NCBI GenBank assembly: GCA_019753285.1 | Contig: JAIELD010000041.1 | Coordinates: forward strand, 1-41,279 | Direction of reading: 5' to 3' | DNA from: Beijerinckiaceae bacterium | GTDB taxonomy: Bacteria > Pseudomonadota > Alphaproteobacteria > Rhizobiales > Beijerinckiaceae | DNA: 41,279 nt | Shown here: positions 35,008-41,279 of the stretch, one piece after another | How the letters are laid out: each line of letters opens with the position of its first letter | Position numbering within the stretch: position 1 is the first letter of the stretch | Made by a program: the position numbers and the translations under genes | Notes under the pieces: model-generated | The model's input: only the letters and a program-made list of their open reading frames with translations | Database searches by the model: none | Told to the model about the DNA's origin: nothing

Positions 35008-35805
35008 ATGTCGCAACATGCGTCCCTGGCTCCGGCATCGGCGAGCCCCTACGACATCAAGATCCGCAATATCGGCAAGGATGATCTCTGGTACGCCCTG
35101 TCCAAGGGGCTGGATGATTTCAAGGCCAACCCGTCGCATCTCGTTTTCCTCAGCATCATCTATCCGGTGATGGGCCTCATCCTCGCCCGCTTCACGGCCC
35201 AGGCCTCGTTGCTGCCGCTCATCTTTCCGCTTGTCGCCGGGTTTGCGCTCATTGGCCCCTTTGCAGCCATCGGGCTCTACAATCTCAGCTATCGCCGCGA
35301 GCAGGGCCTGACCGCCGGCTGGCGAGACGCCTTCTCGGCGTTTCAATCGCCGGCGATCGGATCGATCCTCGTGCTCGGTCTGATGCTGATGGTGATCTTC
35401 ATCATGTGGCTGGCGACGGCACGGCTGATCTATCACTATACGATCGGCAGCATGATGCCGGAGACGATGGGCGCGCTCATTGGCGAGGTGCTCGGCACGC
35501 CGCAAGGCTGGGCGCTGATCATCGTCGGCAATGCGGTCGGCTTCCTGTTCGCGCTCGTCGCATTCACGATCAGCGTAATCTCGTTCCCGCTGTTGCTCGA
35601 TCGGAATGTCGGTGTCGGCGCGGCCATCCAGGCATCGATCAACGCAGTGCGGCTCAACCCGCGCAGCATGTCGGTCTGGGCGGCGATCGTGGTTGGCGGC
35701 CTGATCCTCGGCTCGATCCCGTTCCTCGTCGGCCTCGCCCTCGTGATGCCGATTCTCGGCCACGCCACATGGCACCTCTACCGCCGCGTGGTGGCGCCCG
35801 ATTGA
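35008..35805 (+). CDS. DUF2189 family membrane protein
   Basis: This 265-residue protein has about six transmembrane helices after a soluble N-terminal stretch. DLWYALSKGLDDFKANPSHL just before the first helix and YNLSYRREQGL between helices two and three fit DUF2189, a proteobacterial family of unknown function that some authors link to cytochrome oxidase subunit assembly. No catalytic motif is visible. GAGGAGG eight bases before ATG 35008 is a near-perfect ribosome-binding site, deciding the start over one ten codons upstream. It is preceded by the repeat-rich gap and converges on bamE through a shared terminator. Confidence 0.8.
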   Translation: MSQHASLAPASASPYDIKIRNIGKDDLWYALSKGLDDFKANPSHLVFLSIIYPVMGLILARFTAQASLLPLIFPLVAGFALIGPFAAIGLYNLSYRREQGLTAGWRDAFSAFQSPAIGSILVLGLMLMVIFIMWLATARLIYHYTIGSMMPETMGALIGEVLGTPQGWALIIVGNAVGFLFALVAFTISVISFPLLLDRNVGVGAAIQASINAVRLNPRSMSVWAAIVVGGLILGSIPFLVGLALVMPILGHATWHLYRRVVAPD

Positions 35806-35811
35806 ACGCAA

Positions 35812-35838
35812 AAAAAGGCGGCTCCGCGCCGCCTTTTT
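35812..35838. terminator. Bidirectional intrinsic terminator between the DUF2189 gene and bamE
   Basis: AAAAAGGCGGC at 35812-35822 pairs with GCCGCCTTTTT at 35828-35838 around a five-base loop. The A- and T-runs make it work in both directions, serving the two convergent genes. Confidence 0.93.
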
Positions 35839-35857
35839 CGTTGAACATTCGCGTGGG

Positions 35858-36316
35858 TCAGCTCGGGAAGATGTTCCCCAGCGAGCGGAACAGGCTCTTG
35901 AGGAAGGCCTGGTCCGCGCCGCCGGTCTCGGTCTTGCGCGAGATGAAATCGAATACCACGCCGTCCTGCAGGCCGTAATTGGCGATCCGCTCCACCTTGT
36001 TGGCCTTGTCGAGATAGATCGCCAGCACGCGCTGGTCGACTATGGTCGGCTGCTGGAACGCGAAGCGCTTCTCGGTGCGCTGGCTGATGTAGTAATAGGT
36101 CTTGCTGCCGACGGTCGAGGTGGTCGATGGCGTGCCGAGGACGAGGATGACCTGCTCGGCGCTGGAGCCGACCTTGATCTGCGCGAGCGCCTGCTCGTCG
36201 ACGATGTATCCCTTGTTCAGCGTCTCGGTCTGACAGCCGCCGAGCGCGGCGGCGCTTGCCAGGAGGACCGCTGCAAACGCGCCCTTGCGCGTATTTGCCC
36301 CAAAAACTTTTACCAT
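35858..36316 (-). CDS. bamE: Outer membrane protein assembly factor BamE (SmpA/OmlA)
   Basis: BamE is a lipoprotein of the BAM complex that inserts beta-barrel proteins into the outer membrane. The 152-residue precursor has a lipoprotein signal ending ASAAALGGCQTE, with Cys in the lipobox. The SmpA/OmlA domain follows: GYIVDEQALAQIKVGSSAEQ, VLGTPSTTSTVGSKTYYYIS and RVLAIYLDKANKVERIANYG. The C-terminal tail is longer than in E. coli, as usual in alphaproteobacteria. ATG 36316 gives the basic n-region KVFGANTRKG. It is divergent from the bc1 chaperone gene across a 116-bp promoter gap. Confidence 0.92.
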   Translation of the reverse strand: MVKVFGANTRKGAFAAVLLASAAALGGCQTETLNKGYIVDEQALAQIKVGSSAEQVILVLGTPSTTSTVGSKTYYYISQRTEKRFAFQQPTIVDQRVLAIYLDKANKVERIANYGLQDGVVFDFISRKTETGGADQAFLKSLFRSLGNIFPS

Positions 36317-36432
36317 CCGCCTCTTACTCCGCCGCTCACGAAAGGATATGACACCGTCCCTTAGCGTAAATATCACAAAAGCGGTACCGTTGTGGCGAGG
36401 CAAAAGCAAACCGCTTCGCCACCACGAACCTC

Positions 36433-36972
36433 ATGGATGCGATGGTTTTCAATCTTTTCAAATCGGGCAAGCGCCGCCGCGAGGTCGAGGCGCTCTATGT
36501 CGCGATCTCGGCTGCCTCCCGTGCGCCCAATCTTTACCTGAACCTCGCCGTGCCAGACACTGTGGAAGGGCGGTTCGAGTCGCTGATCCTTCACGTTTCG
36601 CTCGTGCTGCGCCGCCTCAAGGAGTTGCCGCCGCCGGCGCTCGATGTTTCGAAAGACCTCGTCGACGACCTGTTCAAGGATCTCGACGGCGCGCTTCGCG
36701 AACTCGGCGTCGGCGACCTCTCGGTCGGCAAGAAAATCAAGGCGCTGGCGCAGGCCTTCTACGGGCGCGCGAAAGCGCTCGATGCGGCGCTCGCCGATCC
36801 CGACACGGCGCAGCTCGAGGCGGTCCTCACGCGCAATGTGCTCGGCATCGCCGACGGCGCGGTTCCGCAAGGCGCGGCCCTTGCCAGCTATGTCCGCCGT
36901 TCAACCGAGCTGTTGAGCGAGCATTCGCTTTCCGGCATCATGAAGGCCGACCGCCTCTTTCCCGCGCCATGA
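36433..36972 (+). CDS. Ubiquinol-cytochrome c chaperone family protein (CBP3-like)
   Basis: This 179-residue protein is related to mitochondrial Cbp3, an assembly factor for cytochrome b of the bc1 complex. The helical core includes VEALYVAISAASRAPNLYLN, VPDTVEGRFESLILHVSLVL with the conserved D-T-x-x-G-R-F element, and LFKDLDGALRELGVGDLSVG followed by KKIKALAQAFYGR. No signal peptide or membrane segment is seen, so it acts in the cytoplasm or at the membrane surface. The start is ATG 36433; ATG 36442 is possible. Its stop overlaps a possible ATG of the next gene, suggesting an operon with DUF177. Confidence 0.88.
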   Translation: MDAMVFNLFKSGKRRREVEALYVAISAASRAPNLYLNLAVPDTVEGRFESLILHVSLVLRRLKELPPPALDVSKDLVDDLFKDLDGALRELGVGDLSVGKKIKALAQAFYGRAKALDAALADPDTAQLEAVLTRNVLGIADGAVPQGAALASYVRRSTELLSEHSLSGIMKADRLFPAP

Positions 36973-36986
36973 CCGAGGAAAAGTCG

Positions 36987-37562
36987 ATGTCGGATCGCTC
37001 TCAGCCGCCATTCTCCCGCCTCGTCGAAGTCCATGCCCTGAAGCCGGACGGCCTGACCGTCGTGATCGAAGCGGACGAGCAGGAGCGCAGCCGGATCGCC
37101 GCCGACATCGATCTGCCGTCGATCGAACGGCTCAAGGCGGATTTCATCGTGAAGCCGTTGAATAACGCCCATGTGATGGTGACGGGACGGGTGCAGGCGG
37201 CTGTCCACCAGGTCTGTGTAGTGACGCTCGAGCCGTTCGCCGTCGTGGTCGACGAGCCTGTCGAAATCGAGTTCGCCGCCTATCAGGATGGATTTCCCAC
37301 GCTGGCCGCGCCCGCCCGCAGTCGGCGCGTGCTCGAGGAGGTGATGGAGGACGAGCCTGCCTCGCATGAACTCGCCGAGGTCGATCCGCCCGACCCGATC
37401 ATCAACGGCAGGATCGATCTTGGCACTCTTGCCTGTGAGTTCCTCGTCCTCGGTCTCGACCCGTTTCCTCGCAAGCCCGACGCCGTGTTCGATTTCAAGG
37501 ACCCGGCGGACGCCGAGCCAAACCCGTTCGCTGTTCTTGCGAGCCTCAAGAAGCCCGAGTGA
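36987..37562 (+). CDS. DUF177 domain protein (YceD-like)
   Basis: This 191-residue soluble protein matches the DUF177/YceD family, which in many bacteria sits before rpmF-plsX-fabH and is implicated in 23S rRNA accumulation. Characteristic parts are FIVKPLNNAHVMVTGRVQAA, QVCVVTLEPFAVVVDEPVEI and the acidic PDPIINGRIDLGTLACEFLVLGLDP block; the key elements are I-D-L-G and E-x-L-x-L-x-L-D-P. ATG 36987 has GAGGAA six bases upstream; ATG 36969, overlapping the previous stop, is the alternative. As expected for alphaproteobacteria no rpmF follows, and plsX starts 390 bp downstream. Confidence 0.86.
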   Translation: MSDRSQPPFSRLVEVHALKPDGLTVVIEADEQERSRIAADIDLPSIERLKADFIVKPLNNAHVMVTGRVQAAVHQVCVVTLEPFAVVVDEPVEIEFAAYQDGFPTLAAPARSRRVLEEVMEDEPASHELAEVDPPDPIINGRIDLGTLACEFLVLGLDPFPRKPDAVFDFKDPADAEPNPFAVLASLKKPE

Positions 37563-37952
37563 ACGGCCGATGGCCGAATGGATGACGCCGAATGGGCTCT
37601 CTGGCCTTTCAGGTCAGCGGATGCATGATCCGATTGTGCTTGAAACGGCGTCGATCAAATGATTAGAACGACGCGGATCGCGCTGTCGATCTTCAAAAAA
37701 TTGAATTGAAGACGTCGTGTCCCAATTCCATGATGTGCATCAACATTTTCGTCTTTTCTCGCCTGCCGTCCCGTCGTCGAGCGATCCTGGGTTGAAACAA
37801 ACGGCGTCGAATCCGATTTTGACACTGTTGGCACTTGCGCTACCTCGAAGATCGGTGGTTCAAAGCCTTGTCTGGGGTGGTTGCCGCATCGGCTGTTTCC
37901 AGCTTGGTTTTGCAAAGCTCACCATCACGTCTCACCAAGCTGGCTCAGTAGA
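37563..37952. other. 390-bp gap between the DUF177 gene and plsX
   Basis: I see no convincing gene here. The 12-mer AAACGGCGTCGA occurs at 37643-37654 and 37799-37810. The first copy lies in a nested symmetry: GATCCG at 37627-37632 and GCGTCG at 37648-37653 pair with CGACGC at 37669-37674 and GGATC at 37675-37679. The second copy is followed by GAATC and a TTGACA-like TTTTGACAC at about 37819, which may be the plsX promoter. Short open frames (for example 37717-37959) have no family features. Confidence 0.5.
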
Positions 37953-39038
37953 ATGGTAAAAAAAGTTCGTATCTCTCTGGACGCGATGGGTGGGGATTTC
38001 GGACCATCCGTGGTCATCCCGGGCGCTGAGATCGCGCTGGAGCGGCGGCCCGACATTCATTTTATCATCGTCGGGCGAGAATCCGAGATCCGGCCGTGGC
38101 TCGAAAAGCATCCGAAGGTCGCCGAGAACGCGACGGTCCAGCACGCCGACTACGTCGTGAAGATGGATGACAAGCCCAGCCAGGCATTGCGGCAGGGCCG
38201 CTGGAAATCCTCCATGTGGATCGCGCTTGACGCGGTGAAGAAGGGCGATGCCGATGTCGCGGTCTCGGCCGGCAACACCGGCGCGCTCATGGCGATGTCG
38301 CGCTTCTGCCTGCGGACCATGGCCAAGATCGACCGGCCGGCGATCGCCGCCATCTGGCCCAACGTCAAGGGCGAGTCGATAGTGCTCGATGTCGGGGCGA
38401 GCATCGGAGCGGACGCTCAACAGCTCGTTGACATGGCGGTGATGGGTTCGGCCATGGCGCGCATCGTGTTCGACATCAAGCGGCCGACCATCGGCCTGCT
38501 CAATGTCGGCGTCGAAGAGGTGAAGGGTCTCGAAGAGGTCAAGGCGGCGGGCAAGATCCTGCGTGAGGCCAATCTCGAATCGCTCAGCTATCACGGCTTC
38601 GTCGAAGGCGACGATATCGGCAAAGGGACCGTCGATGTCGTGGTGACGGAGGGCTTTTCAGGCAATATCGCACTGAAGACAGCCGAAGGTACCGCCAAGC
38701 AGATCGGGGAATATCTGAGACTCGCGATGAGCCGGACCCTGTGGTCGAAGATCGGCTATTTCTTCGCGAAAGACGCCTTCGACGCGCTGCGCAAGAAGAT
38801 GGACCCGCGGCGCGCCAATGGCGGCGTGTTCCTCGGTCTCAGCGGGATCGTGGTCAAAAGCCATGGCGGGACCGATCCGCTGGGCTTTGCGGCGGCGGTC
38901 GAACTCGGCTATGACATGGTCAAGCATCAGCTCCAGGCCAAGATCAGCGAGAGCCTGGACCAATATTATGCAGCACCACGCGGAGGAATGGATTTCGTTC
39001 CTTCGGAGACCGTACCTGCAAAATCGGACATGCTCTAG
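37953..39038 (+). CDS. plsX: Phosphate acyltransferase PlsX
   Basis: PlsX makes acyl-phosphate from acyl-ACP for phospholipid synthesis, at the cytoplasmic side of the membrane. The 361-residue protein begins with [20 protein letters not shown] and contains [46 protein letters not shown] and [17 protein letters not shown], all hallmarks. ATG 37953 starts directly before [13 protein letters not shown]; the upstream in-frame region is not conserved. fabH follows after 39 bp, the usual pairing of acyl-phosphate and fatty-acid initiation genes. Confidence 0.96.
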   Translation: MVKKVRISLDAMGGDFGPSVVIPGAEIALERRPDIHFIIVGRESEIRPWLEKHPKVAENATVQHADYVVKMDDKPSQALRQGRWKSSMWIALDAVKKGDADVAVSAGNTGALMAMSRFCLRTMAKIDRPAIAAIWPNVKGESIVLDVGASIGADAQQLVDMAVMGSAMARIVFDIKRPTIGLLNVGVEEVKGLEEVKAAGKILREANLESLSYHGFVEGDDIGKGTVDVVVTEGFSGNIALKTAEGTAKQIGEYLRLAMSRTLWSKIGYFFAKDAFDALRKKMDPRRANGGVFLGLSGIVVKSHGGTDPLGFAAAVELGYDMVKHQLQAKISESLDQYYAAPRGGMDFVPSETVPAKSDML

Positions 39039-39077
39039 GAGCATCGGTAAGCGGAATCGATCGGGGAGCGTGGTCAC

Positions 39078-40142
39078 TTGGGGAGTCTGAACGACGTGAC
39101 GCCAGAATTGGGCCGAACCGCTGCGAGCAGCGCCGTGCCGCGCGACACCGACCAGCGCAGCGTCGCCGCGTCGAACCGCAGCGTGGTGTGCGGCATCGGC
39201 AGCTATCTGCCCCAGCGCATCATGACCAATGCCGAGCTGGCAGAAAAGGTCGACACGTCGGATGAGTGGATCGTCCAGCGCACCGGCATCCGCCAGCGCC
39301 ACATCGCCGCCGATGGCGAGACGACATCGATGCTGGCGACGAAGGCCGCCGAGGCCGCGCTCGGCAATGCAGGCCTTCTTGCCGGCGACATCGATCTCAT
39401 CGTGCTGGCAACGGCCACGCCGGATTACACCTTCCCCTCCGTCGCGACGCAGGTGCAGCACGAACTTGGCATCGCGCATGGCGTCGCCTTCGACGTGGCG
39501 GCGGTCTGCTCGGGCTTTCTGTTCGCGTTGAGCACGGCGGAGAAATTTCTGGCGTCCGGCTCGCACAACAGGGCGCTCGTCATCGGTGCCGAAACCTTCT
39601 CGCGCATTCTCGACTGGAACGATCGCGGCACATGCGTCCTCTTCGGCGACGGTGCGGGGGCCGTCGTTCTCGAACGGCAGGGCGGGCAGGGCACCGTCGC
39701 CGATCGCGGCATTCTGACCTCGCACCTTCGCTCCGATGGCCGCCACCGAGACAAACTGTACGTCGATGGCGGGCCTTCGACGACCCAGACCACCGGCCAT
39801 CTGCGAATGGAGGGCCGCGAGGTCTTCAAGCATGCCGTCGGCATGATCACCGATGTGATCGAGGACGCCTATGCCGCGACCGGGCTCACCTCCGCCGATC
39901 TCGACTGGTTCGTGCCGCATCAGGCCAATCAGCGCATCATCACCGCCTCGGCCGACAAGCTGAAGATCCCGCGGGAGAAGGTCGTGATGACGGTCGATCT
40001 CCACGGCAACACCTCCGCCGCATCGATCCCGCTGGCGCTCGACGTGGCTGTCCGCGACGGGCGGATCAAGCCGGGGCATCTCGTCTTGCTGGAGGCGATG
40101 GGCGGCGGCTTCACATGGGGTTCGGCGCTCGTCCGCTGGTAG
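39078..40142 (+). CDS. fabH: 3-oxoacyl-ACP synthase III
   Basis: FabH starts fatty-acid synthesis by condensing acetyl-CoA with malonyl-ACP. Counting from TTG 39078 the 354-residue protein has the catalytic triad Cys144 ([14 protein letters not shown]), His281 ([10 protein letters not shown]) and Asn311 ([15 protein letters not shown]), and ends [16 protein letters not shown] as usual. The start is uncertain: TTG 39078 and GTG 39096 both have GGGGAG 9-10 bases upstream, and the true family core begins only near residue 35 ([12 protein letters not shown]), so an N-terminal tail of up to 34 residues is present in this reading. It is cotranscribed with plsX. Confidence 0.94.
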   Translation: MGSLNDVTPELGRTAASSAVPRDTDQRSVAASNRSVVCGIGSYLPQRIMTNAELAEKVDTSDEWIVQRTGIRQRHIAADGETTSMLATKAAEAALGNAGLLAGDIDLIVLATATPDYTFPSVATQVQHELGIAHGVAFDVAAVCSGFLFALSTAEKFLASGSHNRALVIGAETFSRILDWNDRGTCVLFGDGAGAVVLERQGGQGTVADRGILTSHLRSDGRHRDKLYVDGGPSTTQTTGHLRMEGREVFKHAVGMITDVIEDAYAATGLTSADLDWFVPHQANQRIITASADKLKIPREKVVMTVDLHGNTSAASIPLALDVAVRDGRIKPGHLVLLEAMGGGFTWGSALVRW

Positions 40143-40205
40143 GCTGCGGGCTTCCGCAACGCCAGCGCGTTATCGGGCAACTGACTGTCCTGGCAAATTT
40201 TTGCG

Positions 40206-40224
40206 GATTTCCATTTCGGAAATC
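40206..40224. promoter_or_regulatory. Inverted repeat GATTTCC-ATTTC-GGAAATC upstream of ihfA
   Basis: Seven-base arms at 40206-40212 and 40218-40224 are exact reverse complements around a five-base spacer. No T-run follows, so it is more likely an operator than a terminator of fabH. It is 55 bp ahead of the EcfG-like promoter. The binding protein is unknown. Confidence 0.4.
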
Positions 40225-40278
40225 TACCTTTGGCGTATAGTCGAAGGCATAGCTGCAATCGAAAAAGACACCGTGTCC

Positions 40279-40303
40279 GGAACAGTTTGAGCCGCCGGGC
40301 GTT
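40279..40303 (+). promoter_or_regulatory. EcfG-type (general stress sigma) promoter upstream of ihfA
   Basis: GGAAC at 40279-40283 is followed after exactly 16 bp by CGTT at 40300-40303. This equals the established consensus of the alphaproteobacterial general stress sigma factor EcfG (GGAAC-N16/17-CGTT). A start site near 40310 would give a leader of about 120 nt before ihfA. The match is exact, but function is not proven. Confidence 0.5.
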
Positions 40304-40353
40304 TGCAAGCCGAGGGCGTTGGCCGGGTCGGTGGCGTGATGCGCCATATTGTG

Positions 40354-40381
40354 TTGACCGTCGGAATATTTCGCATAGTTT
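40354..40381 (+). promoter_or_regulatory. Possible sigma-70 promoter of ihfA
   Basis: TTGACC at 40354-40359 and TAGTTT at 40376-40381 are spaced by 16 bp, about 50 bp before the ihfA start. The -35 fits five of six positions and the -10 is mediocre. It would provide basal expression alongside the EcfG-like promoter. Confidence 0.35.
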
Positions 40382-40433
40382 GAGCAAGTTCCGGCGCAAC
40401 TTTACGTCTATTGATTTGATTGAAGAGGTATTG

Positions 40434-40748
40434 ATGGCGAACAGGACGGTCACGAGAGCTGACCTTTATGAGGCGGTATATTCCCGCGTCGGCTTGTCCC
40501 GGACAGAATCTGCCGCCCTCGTCGAGCTCATCCTCAAGGAGATCTGCGATTGCCTCGAACGGGGCGAGATCGTGAAGCTGTCCTCGTTCGGCTCGTTCAT
40601 CGTGCGCTCGAAATCCGAGCGCGTGGGTCGCAATCCAAAGACCGGCGTCGAAGCGCCGATCAAGCCGCGCCAGGTTATGGTCTTCAAGCCCTCAAACGTG
40701 TTGAAAGCCCGCATCAACGGCCTGACAATCGACGATGAAGAGGAATAG
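40434..40748 (+). CDS. ihfA: Integration host factor alpha subunit
   Basis: IHF-alpha forms a heterodimer with IHF-beta that bends DNA sharply at specific sites. The 104-residue protein begins [20 protein letters not shown] and contains [40 protein letters not shown] and the beta-arm with the intercalating proline, [18 protein letters not shown]. The acidic tail DDEEE is typical of alphaproteobacteria. GAAGAGG five bases before ATG 40434 decides the start; the frame is open to 40230 but that part is non-conserved. It is followed by a MerR-family gene, the usual arrangement. Confidence 0.95.
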   Translation: MANRTVTRADLYEAVYSRVGLSRTESAALVELILKEICDCLERGEIVKLSSFGSFIVRSKSERVGRNPKTGVEAPIKPRQVMVFKPSNVLKARINGLTIDDEEE

Positions 40749-40751
40749 CGT

Positions 40752-40799
40752 GGCAGAGGCGAATCTTGCCATAGGCGAATCTAGCCAGAGGCGCGGCTG
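40752..40799. repeat. Degenerate 16-bp tandem repeat, three copies, between ihfA and the MerR gene
   Basis: Units GGCAGAGGCGAATCTT (40752-40767), GCCATAGGCGAATCTA (40768-40783) and GCCAGAGGCGCGGCTG (40784-40799) align end to end. The first two share AGGCGAATCT and differ at a few positions; the third keeps only the left half. The first two include GAATC, a site of the CcrM-type GANTC pattern. Confidence 0.75.
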
Positions 40800-40842
40800 A
40801 CAGCGGATCGAAATTCATGACGCCCCAGTTCGAGACCCGGTG

Positions 40843-41279
40843 ATGGACAAGGCCGTCGATGCATTCCGCACAATCAGCGAGGTGGCCGAGGATCTCGATC
40901 TGCCGCAACATGTCCTGCGTTTCTGGGAAACGAAGTTCACTCAGATCAAACCGCTGAAGCGCGGCGGCGGACGCCGCTACTATCGCCCCGACGACGTCGA
41001 TCTCCTGCGCGGGATCCGGTATCTGCTCTACGGCCAGGGCTATACCATCAAGGGCGTGCAGCGCATCATCAAGGATCATGGGCCTAAGGCGATCATAGCC
41101 GCGTGGCTCGAACTCTCCGCGCAGGACGCGGCAGTTGCCAAAGTCGCTCCGGCCGCGGCCGCGGCATCAACGGTTGACGCTGCGGAGCAACAGCTTCTTG
41201 CCGAGTCGAGCAGCGTCTCCGAGGCGCTGTTTGCGTCCGTGCAGACACTATCCGAGGACGAGGCGGATGCGCCGGCGAC
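40843..41279 (+). CDS. MerR-family transcriptional regulator (partial, runs off the window)
   Basis: The first 145 codons are present. A MerR-type winged helix opens the protein: [20 protein letters not shown] and [20 protein letters not shown], then [20 protein letters not shown] and [14 protein letters not shown]. The W-E and RRYY residues are the family signature. An alanine-rich linker follows and the end is cut off. A MerR gene of this type follows ihfA in most Rhizobiales, and its effector is unknown. ATG 40843 overlaps the TGA of an eight-codon open frame (40817-40843), possibly coupled. Upstream lie the 16-bp repeats. Confidence 0.88.
   Translation, partial: MDKAVDAFRTISEVAEDLDLPQHVLRFWETKFTQIKPLKRGGGRRYYRPDDVDLLRGIRYLLYGQGYTIKGVQRIIKDHGPKAIIAAWLELSAQDAAVAKVAPAAAAASTVDAAEQQLLAESSSVSEALFASVQTLSEDEADAPA

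Noticed and set aside
34570..35009. Open frames on both strands through the 42-bp array, which would encode 14-residue repeats
   Set aside because: They stay open only because 42 is a multiple of three; the array is hairpin-forming, follows a stop codon and precedes a terminator, and the predicted peptides have no family features.
37717..37959. Short open frame of 80 codons upstream of plsX
   Set aside because: It has no recognisable domain, lacks a good ribosome-binding site and overlaps the plsX start.
40817..40843. Eight-codon leader peptide overlapping the MerR gene start
   Set aside because: The TGATG overlap is suggestive, but the peptide has no attenuation-type codons or terminator structures; kept only as a note in the gene entry.

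Overview
The window is a roughly 41 kb stretch of GC-rich chromosome from an alphaproteobacterium, most likely of the order Hyphomicrobiales (Rhizobiales). This rests on recognised gene families and gene order: glyA-nrdR-ribD-ribE-ribH-nusB-thiL-hppA, a DUF6163-like gene next to ldtR and an L,D-transpeptidase, plsX-fabH-ihfA followed by a MerR-type regulator, and a metal-triad-free HemB. I cannot name the genus. I see no phage, transposase, integrase, CRISPR array or plasmid function.

Bases 1-12,700 are an exopolysaccharide region. After the tail of a repeat protein and a tRNA-Pro(GGG), the minus strand carries an acyltransferase, an O-antigen-ligase-like polymerase, a polyprenyl-phosphate sugar-1-phosphate transferase, a GT4 glycosyltransferase and a short OPX-type export lipoprotein. 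The chain-length/co-polymerase protein is transcribed divergently. A cupin and a SrpA-like catalase follow, then a CelD/BcsL-type GNAT protein and a polysaccharide deacetylase that probably also modify glycans. No flippase gene is visible.

Bases 12,700-23,400 hold housekeeping genes in short, often convergent units: DUF2842, ctaA, glyS (without glyQ beside it), rsmC-like, bpt, an RDD membrane protein, a LivH-like permease fused behind a lipoprotein-like domain, hemB, a 3-hydroxyisobutyryl-CoA hydrolase and a DUF6163-like membrane protein. Bases 23,400-26,250 hold the cell-envelope regulator ldtR, its probable target ldtP and a small cupin. A motif AGTCATAAA occurs twice in front of ldtR and once in front of ldtP.

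Bases 26,250-34,600 are the one-carbon/riboflavin/thiamine block and the K+-independent H+-pyrophosphatase. Then comes a repeat- and hairpin-rich gap, a DUF2189 membrane protein, bamE, a cytochrome bc1 assembly chaperone, DUF177, plsX, fabH, ihfA and the start of a MerR-type regulator.

The least ordinary feature is a recurring pattern of short tandem repeats: 18 bp x3 in the glycosyltransferase gene, 18 bp x3 in the export lipoprotein gene, 15 bp x3 in ribD, 42 bp x4 after hppA, and a degenerate 16 bp x3 before the MerR-type gene. The units are unrelated in sequence, and every array inside a gene keeps the reading frame. Other points worth checking are the shared ldtR/ldtP operator with GANTC sites, an EcfG-like promoter before ihfA, and a co-polymerase whose kinase domain has lost its Walker A lysine. 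I did not find a clearly new multi-gene system.
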